In this document: piece after piece, positions 25,493 through 33,841 of the stretch
Layout of the letters: each line of letters begins with the position of its first letter
How positions within the stretch are numbered: position 1 is the stretch's first letter
From: Alphaproteobacteria bacterium
Lineage (GTDB): Bacteria > Myxococcota_A > UBA796 > UBA2385
NCBI GenBank assembly: GCA_020632755.1
Contig: JACKEY010000010.1
Span: 171,002-235,001 of the forward strand
DNA: 64,000 nucleotides
Reading direction: 5' to 3'
Notes under the pieces: generated by a model
Databases searched by the model: none
The model's input: the letters and a program-made list of their open reading frames with translations, nothing else
What the model was told of the DNA's origin: nothing
Translations under genes and position numbers: made by a program

Positions 25493-25842
25493 GGCAGACC
25501 TGGCAGACCTGGCAGACCTTGGCAGACCTCGGCCCCGGGCAGGTCTGCCACGAAAAGCAGCGGTGCAACCGCCGGTTGTGGCCGGTGGCAGACCTCGCGC
25601 GAGGCTGGCCGCCCCAGATCATGATCCCCCGTTTCTATTTTCGAGCCCCCTTCCTCAGCTCGCCGTCTTCCCGGTCCTTCACCGAAGCGAAGACCCTCCG
25701 GAAAAAGAACACGCGCGCGCGTATGCTGGCGGGGGCGAGGTCTGCCAGGTCTGCCATCGGCCCGAGAAGCGCGACGGGAGGCCCATCCTCGGATGGCAGA
25801 CCTGCCGGATCGTGAGGTCTGCCAAGGTCTGCCAGGTCTGCC
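25493..25842. repeat. Twelve copies of GGCAGACCT/AGGTCTGCC: candidate origin or partition site
   Basis: The 540-bp gap 25,396-25,935 separates the leftward replication genes from the rightward defence genes and holds no gene. GGCAGACCT occurs at 25,493, 25,502, 25,511, 25,521, 25,587 and 25,795. Its complement AGGTCTGCC occurs at 25,541, 25,738, 25,747, 25,815, 25,825 and 25,834. The left cluster is mostly direct and the right mostly inverted, tandem at 9-10 bp spacing. Between them lies the most AT-rich stretch of the region (about 25,618-25,652). Iteron-like repeats around an AT-rich core are typical of replication origins; a centromere-like site or operator array is the alternative. Confidence 0.8.
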
Positions 25843-25856
25843 ATCGGAAGCATCGA

Positions 25857-25889
25857 CGCACGCCCGGACAGAATCTGTCCGGGCGTGCG
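25857..25889. repeat. Perfect 33-bp inverted repeat (15-bp arms, AAT loop)
   Basis: The left arm CGCACGCCCGGACAG and its exact complement flank AAT. It lies between the 9-mer cluster and the probable promoter of the ribbon-helix-helix gene. There is no T-run on either side, so a plain Rho-independent terminator is unlikely. A DNA cruciform or protein-binding site is a better guess. Confidence 0.7.
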
Positions 25890-25900
25890 CCTCCAGGGTG

Positions 25901-25928
25901 TTGCGCTGTGCTACCTGTGATGTAACAT
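25901..25928 (+). promoter_or_regulatory. Possible promoter of the rightward operon
   Basis: TTGCGC (25,901-25,906) and TAACAT (25,923-25,928) are spaced 16 bp and lie just upstream of the ATG at 25,936. This is the best sigma70-like pair in the gap. It would leave a very short leader, and no clear ribosome site precedes the ATG. Confidence 0.4.
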
Positions 25929-25935
25929 AGGGCAC

Positions 25936-26136
25936 ATGGCTGTCGGTCGTAGCGGAAGGCTGGTCTTCGAAGTAGAGCCCTCGGTGAAGCGGGCCCTTCA
26001 CGCTCGCGTTGCCTCCGAGGGGCGGACCTTGAAGGACTGGCTGATGGAGCAGATCGACGCCTACCTGCACCAGCCTCGGCAGGAGTCGCTCCCCTTCGAG
26101 GTCAGTGAACGACGAGTTGAGGCGCGTGATGAGTAG
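25936..26136 (+). CDS. Ribbon-helix-helix (Arc/CopG-like) regulator
   Basis: The 66-residue protein has a beta strand RLVFEVEPSVKRAL and two helices (ALHARVASEGRTLKDWLMEQIDAYL), the ribbon-helix-helix DNA-binding pattern. As the first gene after the repeat region and the leader of the restriction-modification operon, it is a good candidate autorepressor or control protein, possibly bound to the 9-mer array or the 33-bp palindrome. It overlaps the methylase start by 8 bp. Confidence 0.75.
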   Translation: MAVGRSGRLVFEVEPSVKRALHARVASEGRTLKDWLMEQIDAYLHQPRQESLPFEVSERRVEARDE

Positions 26137-27409
26137 CGTTGTAGCGGCCGACATGGTTGAGCGAGCTCCGCGTGCCCGGCGGGCGCGGGGACCGCGAGCG
26201 GAGGAGAGCCCCCTCGTCCAGCTCGGGCTCTTTCCGCGGGTCACCGATGTTGAGTTGTTCGCGGGCGCAGGCGGGTTGACGCTCGGTCTCGGGGCCGCCG
26301 GAATCGCCCCAGAGCACCTTTTCGAGCGGAATCCCCGCGCCTGCGCGACACTGCGGCAGAACAAGCGCGTCGCCGGGGCCCTGGTCGGCAACGTCAACGA
26401 GCAGGATGTGCGTGATGTGGCGTGGTCGTCGGTCCCGCGACCCGTGAGGCTTCTAGCGGCGGGCCCTCCGTGCCAGCCGTTCAGCCTCGCGGGCAAGCAC
26501 CGAGCGGACAGCGATCCCCGGAACGAGTTCCCCGCGACCCTTCGCGCCATCCGGGCTCTGGCACCAGCCGTAGTCGCGCTGGAAAACGTCCAGGGCCTCG
26601 CCCGGGAGTCGTTCCGCCCGTACTTCGACTACCTCCTGCGACAGCTCGCGTTTCCATCCGTCGCTCCAGTGTCTCCAGACGAGAAGTGGGTCGATCACGA
26701 CGCGAGACTGCGCCTCCATGCGGAGGCGACCCCCGAGGCTGAGTACCAGATTCGTTGGGGCGTTCTGAACGCCGCCGACTTCGGCGTGCCGCAGATGCGG
26801 ACGCGTGTCGTGATCCTCGCAACCCGCGCCGGGCTTCCCGTCGTCGAACTGCCCGAGCCCACGCATAGCCGCAATGCCCTGATCCATGCGCAGACGACGG
26901 GGGCCTACTGGCGGCTCCACGGAATCGAGCGCCCTGCCGACTTCACCACTCCCAAGCGGGGTCCGGCGCAGCACGAGGATCCCGACGCGGTGCTCAAGCC
27001 CTGGCGAACCGTTCGAGACGCGCTGAGCGGCCTGAGGGCGCCCAGCGACGACGAGAACGACGACCTCCAACACTGGGTGGTGCCGGGTGCCCGCCTCTAT
27101 CGGGGGCACCGCGGCAGCCTGCTTGATTGGCCGTCGAAGACCATCAAGGCCGGCGTTCACGGCGTGGCCGGTGGCGAGAACATCGTCCACCTCGACGACG
27201 GAACCTATCGGTACTTCACCCTGCGGGAGATGGCTCGGATGCAGGGCTTCCCCGACACCTACAAGTTCTTCGGCCCACGATCCCGCATCATCGGCCAGAT
27301 CGGCAACGCAGTGCCTTGCGGCCTTGCGGAGGCGATTGGGCGCCGGGTGCTCCAGATGTGCGAGACGGTACCAGGGATGGCCCAGGACCAGGCCAAGCTT
27401 CGTCGTTGA
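26129..27409 (+). CDS. DNA cytosine-5 methyltransferase of the MORC-type system
   Basis: The 426-residue protein has the C5-methylase motifs in order: I DVELFAGAGGLTLGL (AdoMet), IV GPPCQPFSLAG with catalytic Cys115, VI ENVQG, VIII QMRTRVV (a variant of QRRRR), a target-recognition region and X IGQIGNAVP. It would methylate a specific sequence to protect host or element DNA from the cognate nuclease. The ATG at 26,129 has GAGG upstream and overlaps the regulator gene; a GTG at 26,105 is an alternative. The ATPase gene follows after 9 bp. Confidence 0.93.
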   Translation: MSSVVAADMVERAPRARRARGPRAEESPLVQLGLFPRVTDVELFAGAGGLTLGLGAAGIAPEHLFERNPRACATLRQNKRVAGALVGNVNEQDVRDVAWSSVPRPVRLLAAGPPCQPFSLAGKHRADSDPRNEFPATLRAIRALAPAVVALENVQGLARESFRPYFDYLLRQLAFPSVAPVSPDEKWVDHDARLRLHAEATPEAEYQIRWGVLNAADFGVPQMRTRVVILATRAGLPVVELPEPTHSRNALIHAQTTGAYWRLHGIERPADFTTPKRGPAQHEDPDAVLKPWRTVRDALSGLRAPSDDENDDLQHWVVPGARLYRGHRGSLLDWPSKTIKAGVHGVAGGENIVHLDDGTYRYFTLREMARMQGFPDTYKFFGPRSRIIGQIGNAVPCGLAEAIGRRVLQMCETVPGMAQDQAKLRR

Positions 27410-27418
27410 GGAAGGACA

Positions 27419-29806
27419 ATGCCCGCAGATTTCAACCTCACCCCGCATCCGCGCATCCTCCCCATGCTTGGGGAGATCAACCTCGCCCAATGGAGGTGTT
27501 TGGCCGAGCTGGTCGACAACTCCGTTGACGGCTTCTTGGCCGCGCTGCGCGGTGGGGCGTCTATCGACAGCGCCGAGATCCTCGTGAACCTCCCGACCAG
27601 CGACGCGCCGTCATCCCGGGTGACCGTCCGTGACAACGGACCCGGCATGACCCCCGAGACGCTTGAGCAGGCGGTGAAGGCCGGATGGAGTGGCAACAAC
27701 CCCATCGACAGCCTCGGCATGTTCGGCATGGGCTTCAACATCGCCACCGCCCGCCTTGGCGGGGTCACCACCGTCTGGACGAGCACCGCTGGCGAGCAGG
27801 TCGAGCATGGCCTGCGCATCGACTTCGAGGAGCTGTTGCGCCAGCGGCACTTCAGCACTCCTCACCTCACGAGGCCCAAGGCCGATCCCGCGGCCCACGG
27901 CACCGAGGTCAGCGTCGAGCGCCTGAAGCCCGACCAGCGCACCTGGTTGGCGAAGGCGTCGAACCGAAGCGCGGTGAAGCGAGAGCTGAGCCGGGCCTAC
28001 TCGTCGATGCTGCGGGACGGCGGCGTCCCCTTGACCTTCAAGCTGACCCTCAACGGCACCAAGGTCTCGGCGACGCAGCACTGCGTCTGGGACGACCAGC
28101 GGTTCGTCAACAACTCGCGGTTCGACAAGGTGTACGCGGTGATGCCCATCGACCGCCGCCTGCCGGATCGACCATTCTGCCTCGCCTGCTGGCAGTGGCT
28201 CTCCGCGACGGACCAGGCGTGTCCGGCGTGCGGACGCCCTGACGATGTGATCCCGCGAAAGAGGCACGTCCACGGATGGATCGGGCTCCAGAGATACCTG
28301 AGCGACTCCAGCTACGGGATCGACTTCATCCGCAACGGCAGGAAGATCGAGATCTCGAACCGGGACCTCTTCTACTGGCGCGACCCGAACAGCGACGCGG
28401 AAGAGCTGGAGTATCCGATCGACGACGTGCGCAGCCGTGGACGGTTCGTCGGAGAGATTCACCTGGACCACTGCCGCGTCACCTACATGAAGGACCGATT
28501 CGACCGGACCGACCCCGCGTGGGCGGAGATGGTCGGAATCGTGCGCGGCGAGGGGCCCCTTCAGCCGCAGAAGGCGTCCGGGCTCGGATTCGCTGGCAAC
28601 GACAGCCCACTCTTCCGTCTGTTCCAGGCATTCCGGCGCTCCTCGCCCCCGAACGCCAAGGTCGCAGGGGTCTGGGCGAATGTCTTGGTGGTCCGAGACA
28701 ACGACCGTGCTGAGGAGATGGCGAAGAAGTTCCACGAGGGGGACCCCGAGTACCAGACGGACGAGAAGTGGTGGGAGTTGGTGGTCGCGGAGGACAACAA
28801 GCAGCTCACCCCCGGGCCTGGCGCGGGCACGGGAGGAGGAGCGTCGGGTGGAGGGGGCGGACTGCCGGGGTTCGGCAGCGGCGGCGGTACGCCACCACCG
28901 CCTGGACCCTCGACGACCGCGCCCGGTGCCGGGGCGAGGACCAACACCCCGCCCACGCCGCCGCCTCCGCCACCCCGGACCGAGCGACCTGACCTGTCAC
29001 GACAGTACGTGCATGAAGCCACGTCGGTACAGTGGACCGTGAAGGCGTATGAAGTGGCACCCTCCGATCCCGAGCTGGACGGAGGGAAGAGAGCCTGGAA
29101 GGCGAAGACGCTGCCCCAAGGAGACACCGACTTCTACTTCGATCCGAGGCACCGCGTGTTCCGGTCCGCGACCTTGACCCCGTTCGATGCGCTCCTCGCG
29201 GAGTTGGCCTTCCGAACGGCGGACTTCCTTCGCGGCCGGGCCAACGCGCCGACTTTCGACGCGGTGCTCGTGGACCTTCGGGCGAAGTACGGCGGGCGCA
29301 TGGACCTCGATCCCGCCGCGTTGGCGACCAACGCTGGTTCACTCTTCCGCAGCATCGCCGCCACGCTGGCCCGCAACGTCGCTGATGACGACGCGACCCG
29401 CCTGTTCGGCGAGCTACCGAGCACGGAGCAGGAGGCGATTCATCATCGGATGGCGTCTCGCGGTATCACCAACCCGGCGGCCGTCGTCACGCAGGGCAGG
29501 TTCTTGGAGCACGCGAGCCCTCGGATCGTCCTCGAGTTCGTCCGGACGCACCCCGACCTCTTCTTCGACGGCCGCTGCTGGGACGAGGTGTACGTCGACA
29601 TCGACTACCAGTACCCTGCGGCAACCGCCGAAGCCCGGGCCCGCGTCCTTCGGCAATACGAGGCGCTTCTTCTCGACGCCCTCTGGCTCGCTGAGCAAGA
29701 GCCGCGCGATATTGTGAACGCGACCCGGGAGCGGGTGCTCCGCGCGGCCCTGGCCGTCGAGATGCTCGCGCCGCTCGACGCCGAGGCCGAAGATGCACAG
29801 GCTTGA
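27419..29806 (+). CDS. MORC/MutL-like GHKL ATPase of the restriction system
   Basis: The 795-residue protein carries GHKL nucleotide-binding motifs: ELVDNSVD (Glu30, Asn34), DNGPGM (72-77) and GMFGMGFN (100-107). A four-Cys zinc knuckle follows (Cys254, Cys257, Cys268, Cys271), then a long Gly/Pro-rich hinge near residues 465-540 and a helical C-terminal domain. Such ATPases beside C5 methylases, superfamily 2 helicases and Vsr nucleases were described as the prokaryotic relatives of eukaryotic MORC proteins. ATP-driven dimer clamping on DNA is the expected activity. It overlaps the helicase gene by 14 bp. Confidence 0.88.
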   Translation: MPADFNLTPHPRILPMLGEINLAQWRCLAELVDNSVDGFLAALRGGASIDSAEILVNLPTSDAPSSRVTVRDNGPGMTPETLEQAVKAGWSGNNPIDSLGMFGMGFNIATARLGGVTTVWTSTAGEQVEHGLRIDFEELLRQRHFSTPHLTRPKADPAAHGTEVSVERLKPDQRTWLAKASNRSAVKRELSRAYSSMLRDGGVPLTFKLTLNGTKVSATQHCVWDDQRFVNNSRFDKVYAVMPIDRRLPDRPFCLACWQWLSATDQACPACGRPDDVIPRKRHVHGWIGLQRYLSDSSYGIDFIRNGRKIEISNRDLFYWRDPNSDAEELEYPIDDVRSRGRFVGEIHLDHCRVTYMKDRFDRTDPAWAEMVGIVRGEGPLQPQKASGLGFAGNDSPLFRLFQAFRRSSPPNAKVAGVWANVLVVRDNDRAEEMAKKFHEGDPEYQTDEKWWELVVAEDNKQLTPGPGAGTGGGASGGGGGLPGFGSGGGTPPPPGPSTTAPGAGARTNTPPTPPPPPPRTERPDLSRQYVHEATSVQWTVKAYEVAPSDPELDGGKRAWKAKTLPQGDTDFYFDPRHRVFRSATLTPFDALLAELAFRTADFLRGRANAPTFDAVLVDLRAKYGGRMDLDPAALATNAGSLFRSIAATLARNVADDDATRLFGELPSTEQEAIHHRMASRGITNPAAVVTQGRFLEHASPRIVLEFVRTHPDLFFDGRCWDEVYVDIDYQYPAATAEARARVLRQYEALLLDALWLAEQEPRDIVNATRERVLRAALAVEMLAPLDAEAEDAQA

Positions 29807-31481
29807 GCCTGGCTTCCTGGACCGGGCACGCCTCCTGCAAGGGCCCTGGCAGTCGTTCGAGCGGGATGTCGCGCGCCTGATGCTGGCAAGCGGCTTCGAG
29901 GACGTCCGGATCGTCGGCGGCTCGGGCGACCGTGGCGCGGATGTACTCGGCGTGAGCGGTGGCCAGCTGTGGGTATTCCAGTGCAAGCACACGACCGCCA
30001 GCCCACCGCCCGCGAAGGCCGTCTCCGAGGTGGTCGAAGCGGCGCGCTACTACGGTGCCGACCGAATGGTGGTGGCCGTCTCACGTGTGCCTGCGCAGGG
30101 GCTGTGGGATGAGGTCGCTCGCTACGGTCGGCTCGGCCTGAATGTCGAGGTGGCTACTCCAGAGACGTTGCTCGGGTTGATGCAGGCCGCGCCCGAATAC
30201 GCGCCGCGACGCCGTGAGCTTCGGGACTACCAGAGGGAGGCGGTCGCGCTGATGCGCGAGGCCCTGACGGATACCGGCAAGGCGCAGGTCGTCCTTGCGA
30301 CTGGCCTCGGGAAGACCGTGGTGATGGCCGAGGTCGTCGCCGACTTGTTCCGGGACGACCGGGTGGAGCACGGGCGGGCCCTCGTCCTCGCCCACACCAG
30401 GGACCTCGTAGAGCAACTGCACCAGAGCTTCTGGGCCCAGCTTCCCAAGTGGGTTCGCACCGAGCACTTCAGCGCGCCGGAATTCCCGAAGATGTGGGAC
30501 GGCATCGTCTTTGCGACAGTCCAAAGCGTTGTGTCGAGCATCGACAAGTTGCCGCCTTTCGGGCTGATCGTCGTGGACGAGGCGCATCACATTGGGGCCG
30601 CCATGTTCCAGCGGGTGATCGAGGCCCTTCGCCCACGAATGCTCGCGGGGGCGACGGCGACCCCTTGGCGGGGTGACGGCTTCGACATCGACACGATGCT
30701 GGGCGCGCCGGTCGTGCAGTACGGGATCGCTGACGGCCTGCGGCGAGGGTTCCTGTCCGAGGTGGATTACAGGCTTTGCGCAGACAACATCGACTGGTCG
30801 TTCGTGCAAGAGATGTCTCGGCACAAGTACTCAATCGCGCAGCTCAACCGCAAACTGATCATTCCCACGCGAGACGAGCAGGCGGTCAGACGCATCAAGG
30901 AGGAGTTCGATCACTCGGGCCGTCGAGCTGGGGTCGTGTTCTGCCCTTCGGTGCTCCATGCCATCGAATTCGCCGCGATGTTGAGGCGGTACGACCTGCG
31001 CGCGGAGGCCGTGTCCGGCGACCAGGATCCGCGCGAGCGAGAGCTTCTGATGGCCAGGTTCCGCGCCGGGGAGCTGGACCTCGTGACCAGCGTGGACCTG
31101 TTCAACGAAGGGGTCGACGTGCCCGACGTGGACCTCGTTGTGTTCCTGCGCGCGACACACAGCCGTCGGATCTTCGTCCAGCAGCTCGGCCGGGGGCTGC
31201 GCGCCAGTCCCCGGAAGGACAAGGTCATCGTCCTGGACTTCGTGACCGACATCCGACGGGTCGCCGAGGTGGTCGAGTTGGACAAGGCGACGCGATCTGG
31301 ACCTGTTGAGCGGCTTGGGCTCGGTGGCCAGTTGATCGAGTTCAGGGACGCGTCGGCGGGGTCCTTCCTGCGCGAATGGATGCTGGACCAGGCGTCCCTG
31401 GTCCTACGTGAGGGCGACTCCGAGCTGGAACTTCCGAAGTTCGACTTCCCAGAACCTCCACCACCTGGAAGCGTTCAATGA
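29793..31481 (+). CDS. Mrr-like nuclease fused to a superfamily 2 helicase
   Basis: The 562-residue protein has a short PD-(D/E)xK domain (FERDVARLMLASGFEDV, GDRGADVLG with Asp50, then VFQCKH with Gln63 and Lys65). Next comes a DEAD/DEAH-type helicase: Walker A ATGLGKT (169-175), DEAHH (262-266), GATATPWR, and motif VI FVQQLGRGLR. The pairing suggests ATP-dependent translocation coupled to cleavage of foreign DNA. It overlaps both neighbours (14 and 4 bp), so translation of the module is coupled. Confidence 0.9.
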   Translation: MHRLEPGFLDRARLLQGPWQSFERDVARLMLASGFEDVRIVGGSGDRGADVLGVSGGQLWVFQCKHTTASPPPAKAVSEVVEAARYYGADRMVVAVSRVPAQGLWDEVARYGRLGLNVEVATPETLLGLMQAAPEYAPRRRELRDYQREAVALMREALTDTGKAQVVLATGLGKTVVMAEVVADLFRDDRVEHGRALVLAHTRDLVEQLHQSFWAQLPKWVRTEHFSAPEFPKMWDGIVFATVQSVVSSIDKLPPFGLIVVDEAHHIGAAMFQRVIEALRPRMLAGATATPWRGDGFDIDTMLGAPVVQYGIADGLRRGFLSEVDYRLCADNIDWSFVQEMSRHKYSIAQLNRKLIIPTRDEQAVRRIKEEFDHSGRRAGVVFCPSVLHAIEFAAMLRRYDLRAEAVSGDQDPRERELLMARFRAGELDLVTSVDLFNEGVDVPDVDLVVFLRATHSRRIFVQQLGRGLRASPRKDKVIVLDFVTDIRRVAEVVELDKATRSGPVERLGLGGQLIEFRDASAGSFLREWMLDQASLVLREGDSELELPKFDFPEPPPPGSVQ

Positions 31482-32017
31482 GGATTCCCGAGGACGTGCG
31501 ATCCGGTCTGCGGACCCGGCTATGGGCACTCGCCGATGATCTTGACTGGAGCAGCCTGAGCTGGGCCGAGAAGTCAACGCACTACGAGGCGTGGACCAAG
31601 GATCCGTCCGTCGGGGGCCAGCTTGCCCACTACATGGACCAGCGGCAGATCCGCGTCTACGTCAAGGACACCATCATGAAGGGCTATGGGCGGTCTCGCC
31701 TGGCCAATCCTGAACGTGTGATGCGGGTCCTTGGGTTGAACGGCGGTTCCGGTGGGCCGCTGTTCGGTGTGGCTCAGGAATACCAGCGGCCCCACGGACG
31801 ACGCCTGGCCGATGGTCGAGTGATCGCCTGGGGCAAGGCGAAAGACTGGAAGGGAATCCTGATGACCCTCCACGAGCGGGCCTTCGAGTCGAAGGGCACG
31901 CCCCACGCGGCGGTGTTGATGTCGGCCGTCGGGCGATTTCAGGAGGATGACGTCCGCGCGCTTGTTCAGGATGCCGCGACCAAGCTGGGGGTCGTGAGGC
32001 TGGTGTGGCTGACGTAG
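31478..32017 (+). CDS. Small conserved component of the MORC-type system, unknown
   Basis: A 179-residue protein starting in an ATGA overlap with the helicase gene and overlapping the Vsr gene by 13 bp, so clearly part of the module. It is helical at the N-terminus (LRTRLWALADDLDWSSLSWAEKSTHYEAW) with a mixed C-terminal part (AAVLMSAVGRFQEDDVRALVQDAATKLGV). No motif recognised. A specificity or adaptor role is a guess from position. Confidence 0.65.
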   Translation: MRIPEDVRSGLRTRLWALADDLDWSSLSWAEKSTHYEAWTKDPSVGGQLAHYMDQRQIRVYVKDTIMKGYGRSRLANPERVMRVLGLNGGSGGPLFGVAQEYQRPHGRRLADGRVIAWGKAKDWKGILMTLHERAFESKGTPHAAVLMSAVGRFQEDDVRALVQDAATKLGVVRLVWLT

Positions 32018-32454
32018 ACAGACACCGAGCTGATGCGCTGACGCCCTCGGAGCGGTCGGCACACATGGCCAAGATCACGGGCAAGGGGAACCGGTCGACC
32101 GAGATACCACTGCTGGAGTTCCTACGCTCCGAGGGCGTTGAGGGCTGGGAAACCCATCCACCTGATGTCGTCGGGCGGCCGGATCTGTACTTCCGCGACC
32201 TTCGCCTTGCGATCTTCGTGGACGGCTGCTTCTGGCACGACTGTCCTGTGTGCGCCCGGAACCGCCCGCGCACCAGGCGAGAGTTCTGGGACGCCAAGAT
32301 CACCGCGAACCGCCAACGGGACTCGCGGGTGACCAGGACTCTGCGTCGACAGGGCATCAGCGTGCTCCGACTCTGGGAGCACCGGATCCGAAGCGGCGGA
32401 TGGGAGGCGACCGTAAAACAAATGCTCACCCGAGCGCGCCGTCGCGCACAGTGA
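32005..32454 (+). CDS. vsr: Very-short-patch-repair-like (Vsr) endonuclease
   Basis: The 149-residue protein has the Vsr signature: SAHMAKITGKGNRSTEIPL near the start, then VGRPDLYF with catalytic Asp60, AIFVDGCFWHDCP with the His/Cys zinc site, and FWDAKITANRQRD. Vsr enzymes nick at T:G mismatches created by deamination of 5-methylcytosine; in MORC-type systems the Vsr-like protein may instead act as the restriction nuclease. The GTG start overlaps the previous gene by 13 bp. Length matches the family. Confidence 0.92.
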   Translation: MADVDRHRADALTPSERSAHMAKITGKGNRSTEIPLLEFLRSEGVEGWETHPPDVVGRPDLYFRDLRLAIFVDGCFWHDCPVCARNRPRTRREFWDAKITANRQRDSRVTRTLRRQGISVLRLWEHRIRSGGWEATVKQMLTRARRRAQ

Positions 32455-32600
32455 GGCGGGTTTCAGGAGGCTGCGCGCGTTCTCAACCACCTGCTTCTGG
32501 ACCCGTCTTCGGCCCCGCCTTGTGGACCCGGGAATCCCCGTCCAGGAACCTCGGCGGCCCGGTGGCCTTCTGGACCCCCTTCGAGTGACCCCGGCGCCGA

Positions 32601-32912
32601 CTACTTGTCGCCGCAGGTGGGCTTCGCAGCGTCTCTGATGGACTTCTCGATCTCCATGCGACCTTGCTGCTGCAAACCGTCGGTGTAGGTCGCCGAGTAG
32701 TAGAGCGTTCCGCCCGTGCTGTTCCTCGTCCAGCAGTCCTTGCGATCGTGGCTCAGCACCCGCGCGCGGACATCCGCGGACTCACCCACGTCAAGCACCG
32801 TCCACGATTCGCCCTTCTTGCACCAGATGACGTACACCCCGCCCTTGGCCTCAAGGCTGCTTGGTCCCGTGAAGGCGCCCTCAAAGGTTCGATTCCATCG
32901 CTGGAAAGACAT
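32601..32912 (-). CDS. Small GIY-YIG-like nuclease
   Basis: The 103-residue protein has a GIY-YIG layout: GGVYVIWCKKG in place of the GIY strand, then LDVGESADVRARVLSHDRKD in place of YIG-(x)-Arg-His, a catalytic-type Glu in GRMEIEKSIRDAAKPTCG and the typical end PxCG. Free-standing single-domain members include homing-type and restriction nucleases. It is on the strand opposite the MORC-type module and converges with it, so it is probably a separate cargo gene. Confidence 0.68.
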   Translation of the reverse strand: MSFQRWNRTFEGAFTGPSSLEAKGGVYVIWCKKGESWTVLDVGESADVRARVLSHDRKDCWTRNSTGGTLYYSATYTDGLQQQGRMEIEKSIRDAAKPTCGDK

Positions 32913-32991
32913 GGACTGCTCCTTGTGCTGTGCCCGAGAAAACTCCGCTGCCGGGGCAGTTTACCACCAACGCCGACGCGGAACTCGCGGA

Positions 32992-33639
32992 CTATGCCGC
33001 CTCCCGCTCAGAAGTCACCCGCGCCACTGGCCACTGCCCCGCCTCCTCCAGCCGGCGGCGCAACGTGGCCCGCGGCACCTTGAGGATGCGCGCCACGTCC
33101 TTGAGCCCCCGTCCTTCGCGGAGCAGGGCCACTGCGGGGCGCAGGTCGATCTCCTTGCGTGGCCTACCGCAGTGCTTGCCGGCTGCCTGGGCGCGCCGGA
33201 TGCCGGCGACCACTCGCTCCTGGATGAGGTCGCGCTCGAAGGCAGCGAAGGCCGCGATCATGGCAGTGAACAACCGCCCGGCCGGGGTGGTGGAGTCGAG
33301 GCCCTGGTCGCGGAGAGAGACGAAGGCGACGCCCTGGGCGTTGAGCTGGTCCAGGGTGGCCAGGACGTGCTGCAGGCTTCGACCAAGGCGGTCGAGCTTC
33401 CAAACGGCCACGATGTCGAGCTTCCCGGCCTGGGCGTCGGCGAGCATCCGGTCGAGCCCCGGCCGCGAGGTCTTCGTGCCGCTGACCCCAGCGTCCTCGT
33501 AGACGCCAGCGATGTCCCACCCACGCTGGGCGGCGACCTGGCGCAACTCGTCGAGCTGGAGGCCCACATCCTGGCCGTGGCCGGTGGTGGAGACCCGGGC
33601 GTAGATCGCGGCACGGGGCCGGGAAGGTGTCGAAGTCAT
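32992..33639 (-). CDS. Serine resolvase/invertase
   Basis: The 215-residue protein has the small serine recombinase catalytic domain (AAIYARVSTTGHGQDVGLQLDELRQVAAQRGW, GVSGTKTSRPGLDRML, AVWKLDRLGRSLQHV, ERDLIQERVVAG) and a C-terminal helix-turn-helix (LKDVARILKVPRATLRRRL). It resolves cointegrates, resolves multimers or inverts DNA. It is unrelated in architecture to the large recombinase at the left end. Its neighbours are the tRNA-like structure 97 bp upstream and the GIY-YIG-like gene, so it may have brought or maintain this small cargo segment. Confidence 0.93.
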   Translation of the reverse strand: MTSTPSRPRAAIYARVSTTGHGQDVGLQLDELRQVAAQRGWDIAGVYEDAGVSGTKTSRPGLDRMLADAQAGKLDIVAVWKLDRLGRSLQHVLATLDQLNAQGVAFVSLRDQGLDSTTPAGRLFTAMIAAFAAFERDLIQERVVAGIRRAQAAGKHCGRPRKEIDLRPAVALLREGRGLKDVARILKVPRATLRRRLEEAGQWPVARVTSEREAA

Positions 33640-33736
33640 GCCCTCCGAGTACCACAAGGGGGGTCCAGGGGCCCGGAGGTTCGCTTACCGCCGAAAGAGC
33701 AGCTTCCGTGGTAGGCCACCACGAACGAGGAAGGAG

Positions 33737-33841
33737 TGGTGGCGCCCCCGGAGTTGAACCGGGACCTCCCCCTTTCATCAGCCCGCGATGCGGATCGTGG
33801 GCTGATGGAAGGGGGGTGTGCGAGCCCTACACCAGACGCCA
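33737..33841 (-). tRNA. tRNA-like structure with an oversized anticodon arm
   Basis: On the minus strand the ends TGGCGTC and GGCGCCA pair as an acceptor stem followed by an encoded CCA. A D-arm-like GTGT...ACAC and a T-arm CCCGG-TTCAACT-CCGGG are present, with a four-base variable region. In place of a 5-bp anticodon stem and 7-base loop there is a hairpin of about 22 bp with two mismatches and a 4-base loop. No anticodon can be assigned. It could be a tRNA gene interrupted by an inverted-repeat insertion, a degenerate tRNA or a functional tRNA mimic. The arm pairs slightly better as plus-strand RNA, so orientation is not settled. Confidence 0.45.

Noticed and set aside
25493..25842. CRISPR array
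   Set aside because: The repeats are only 9 bp, occur in both orientations and lack regular spacers; no cas gene is present.
25857..25889. Rho-independent terminator
   Set aside because: The hairpin is perfect but has no T-run on either side and lies between divergent operons rather than after a gene.
32455..32600. Small gene between the Vsr and GIY-YIG-like genes
   Set aside because: The open frames there are continuations of out-of-frame readings without a ribosome site or motif; I see only a spacer.
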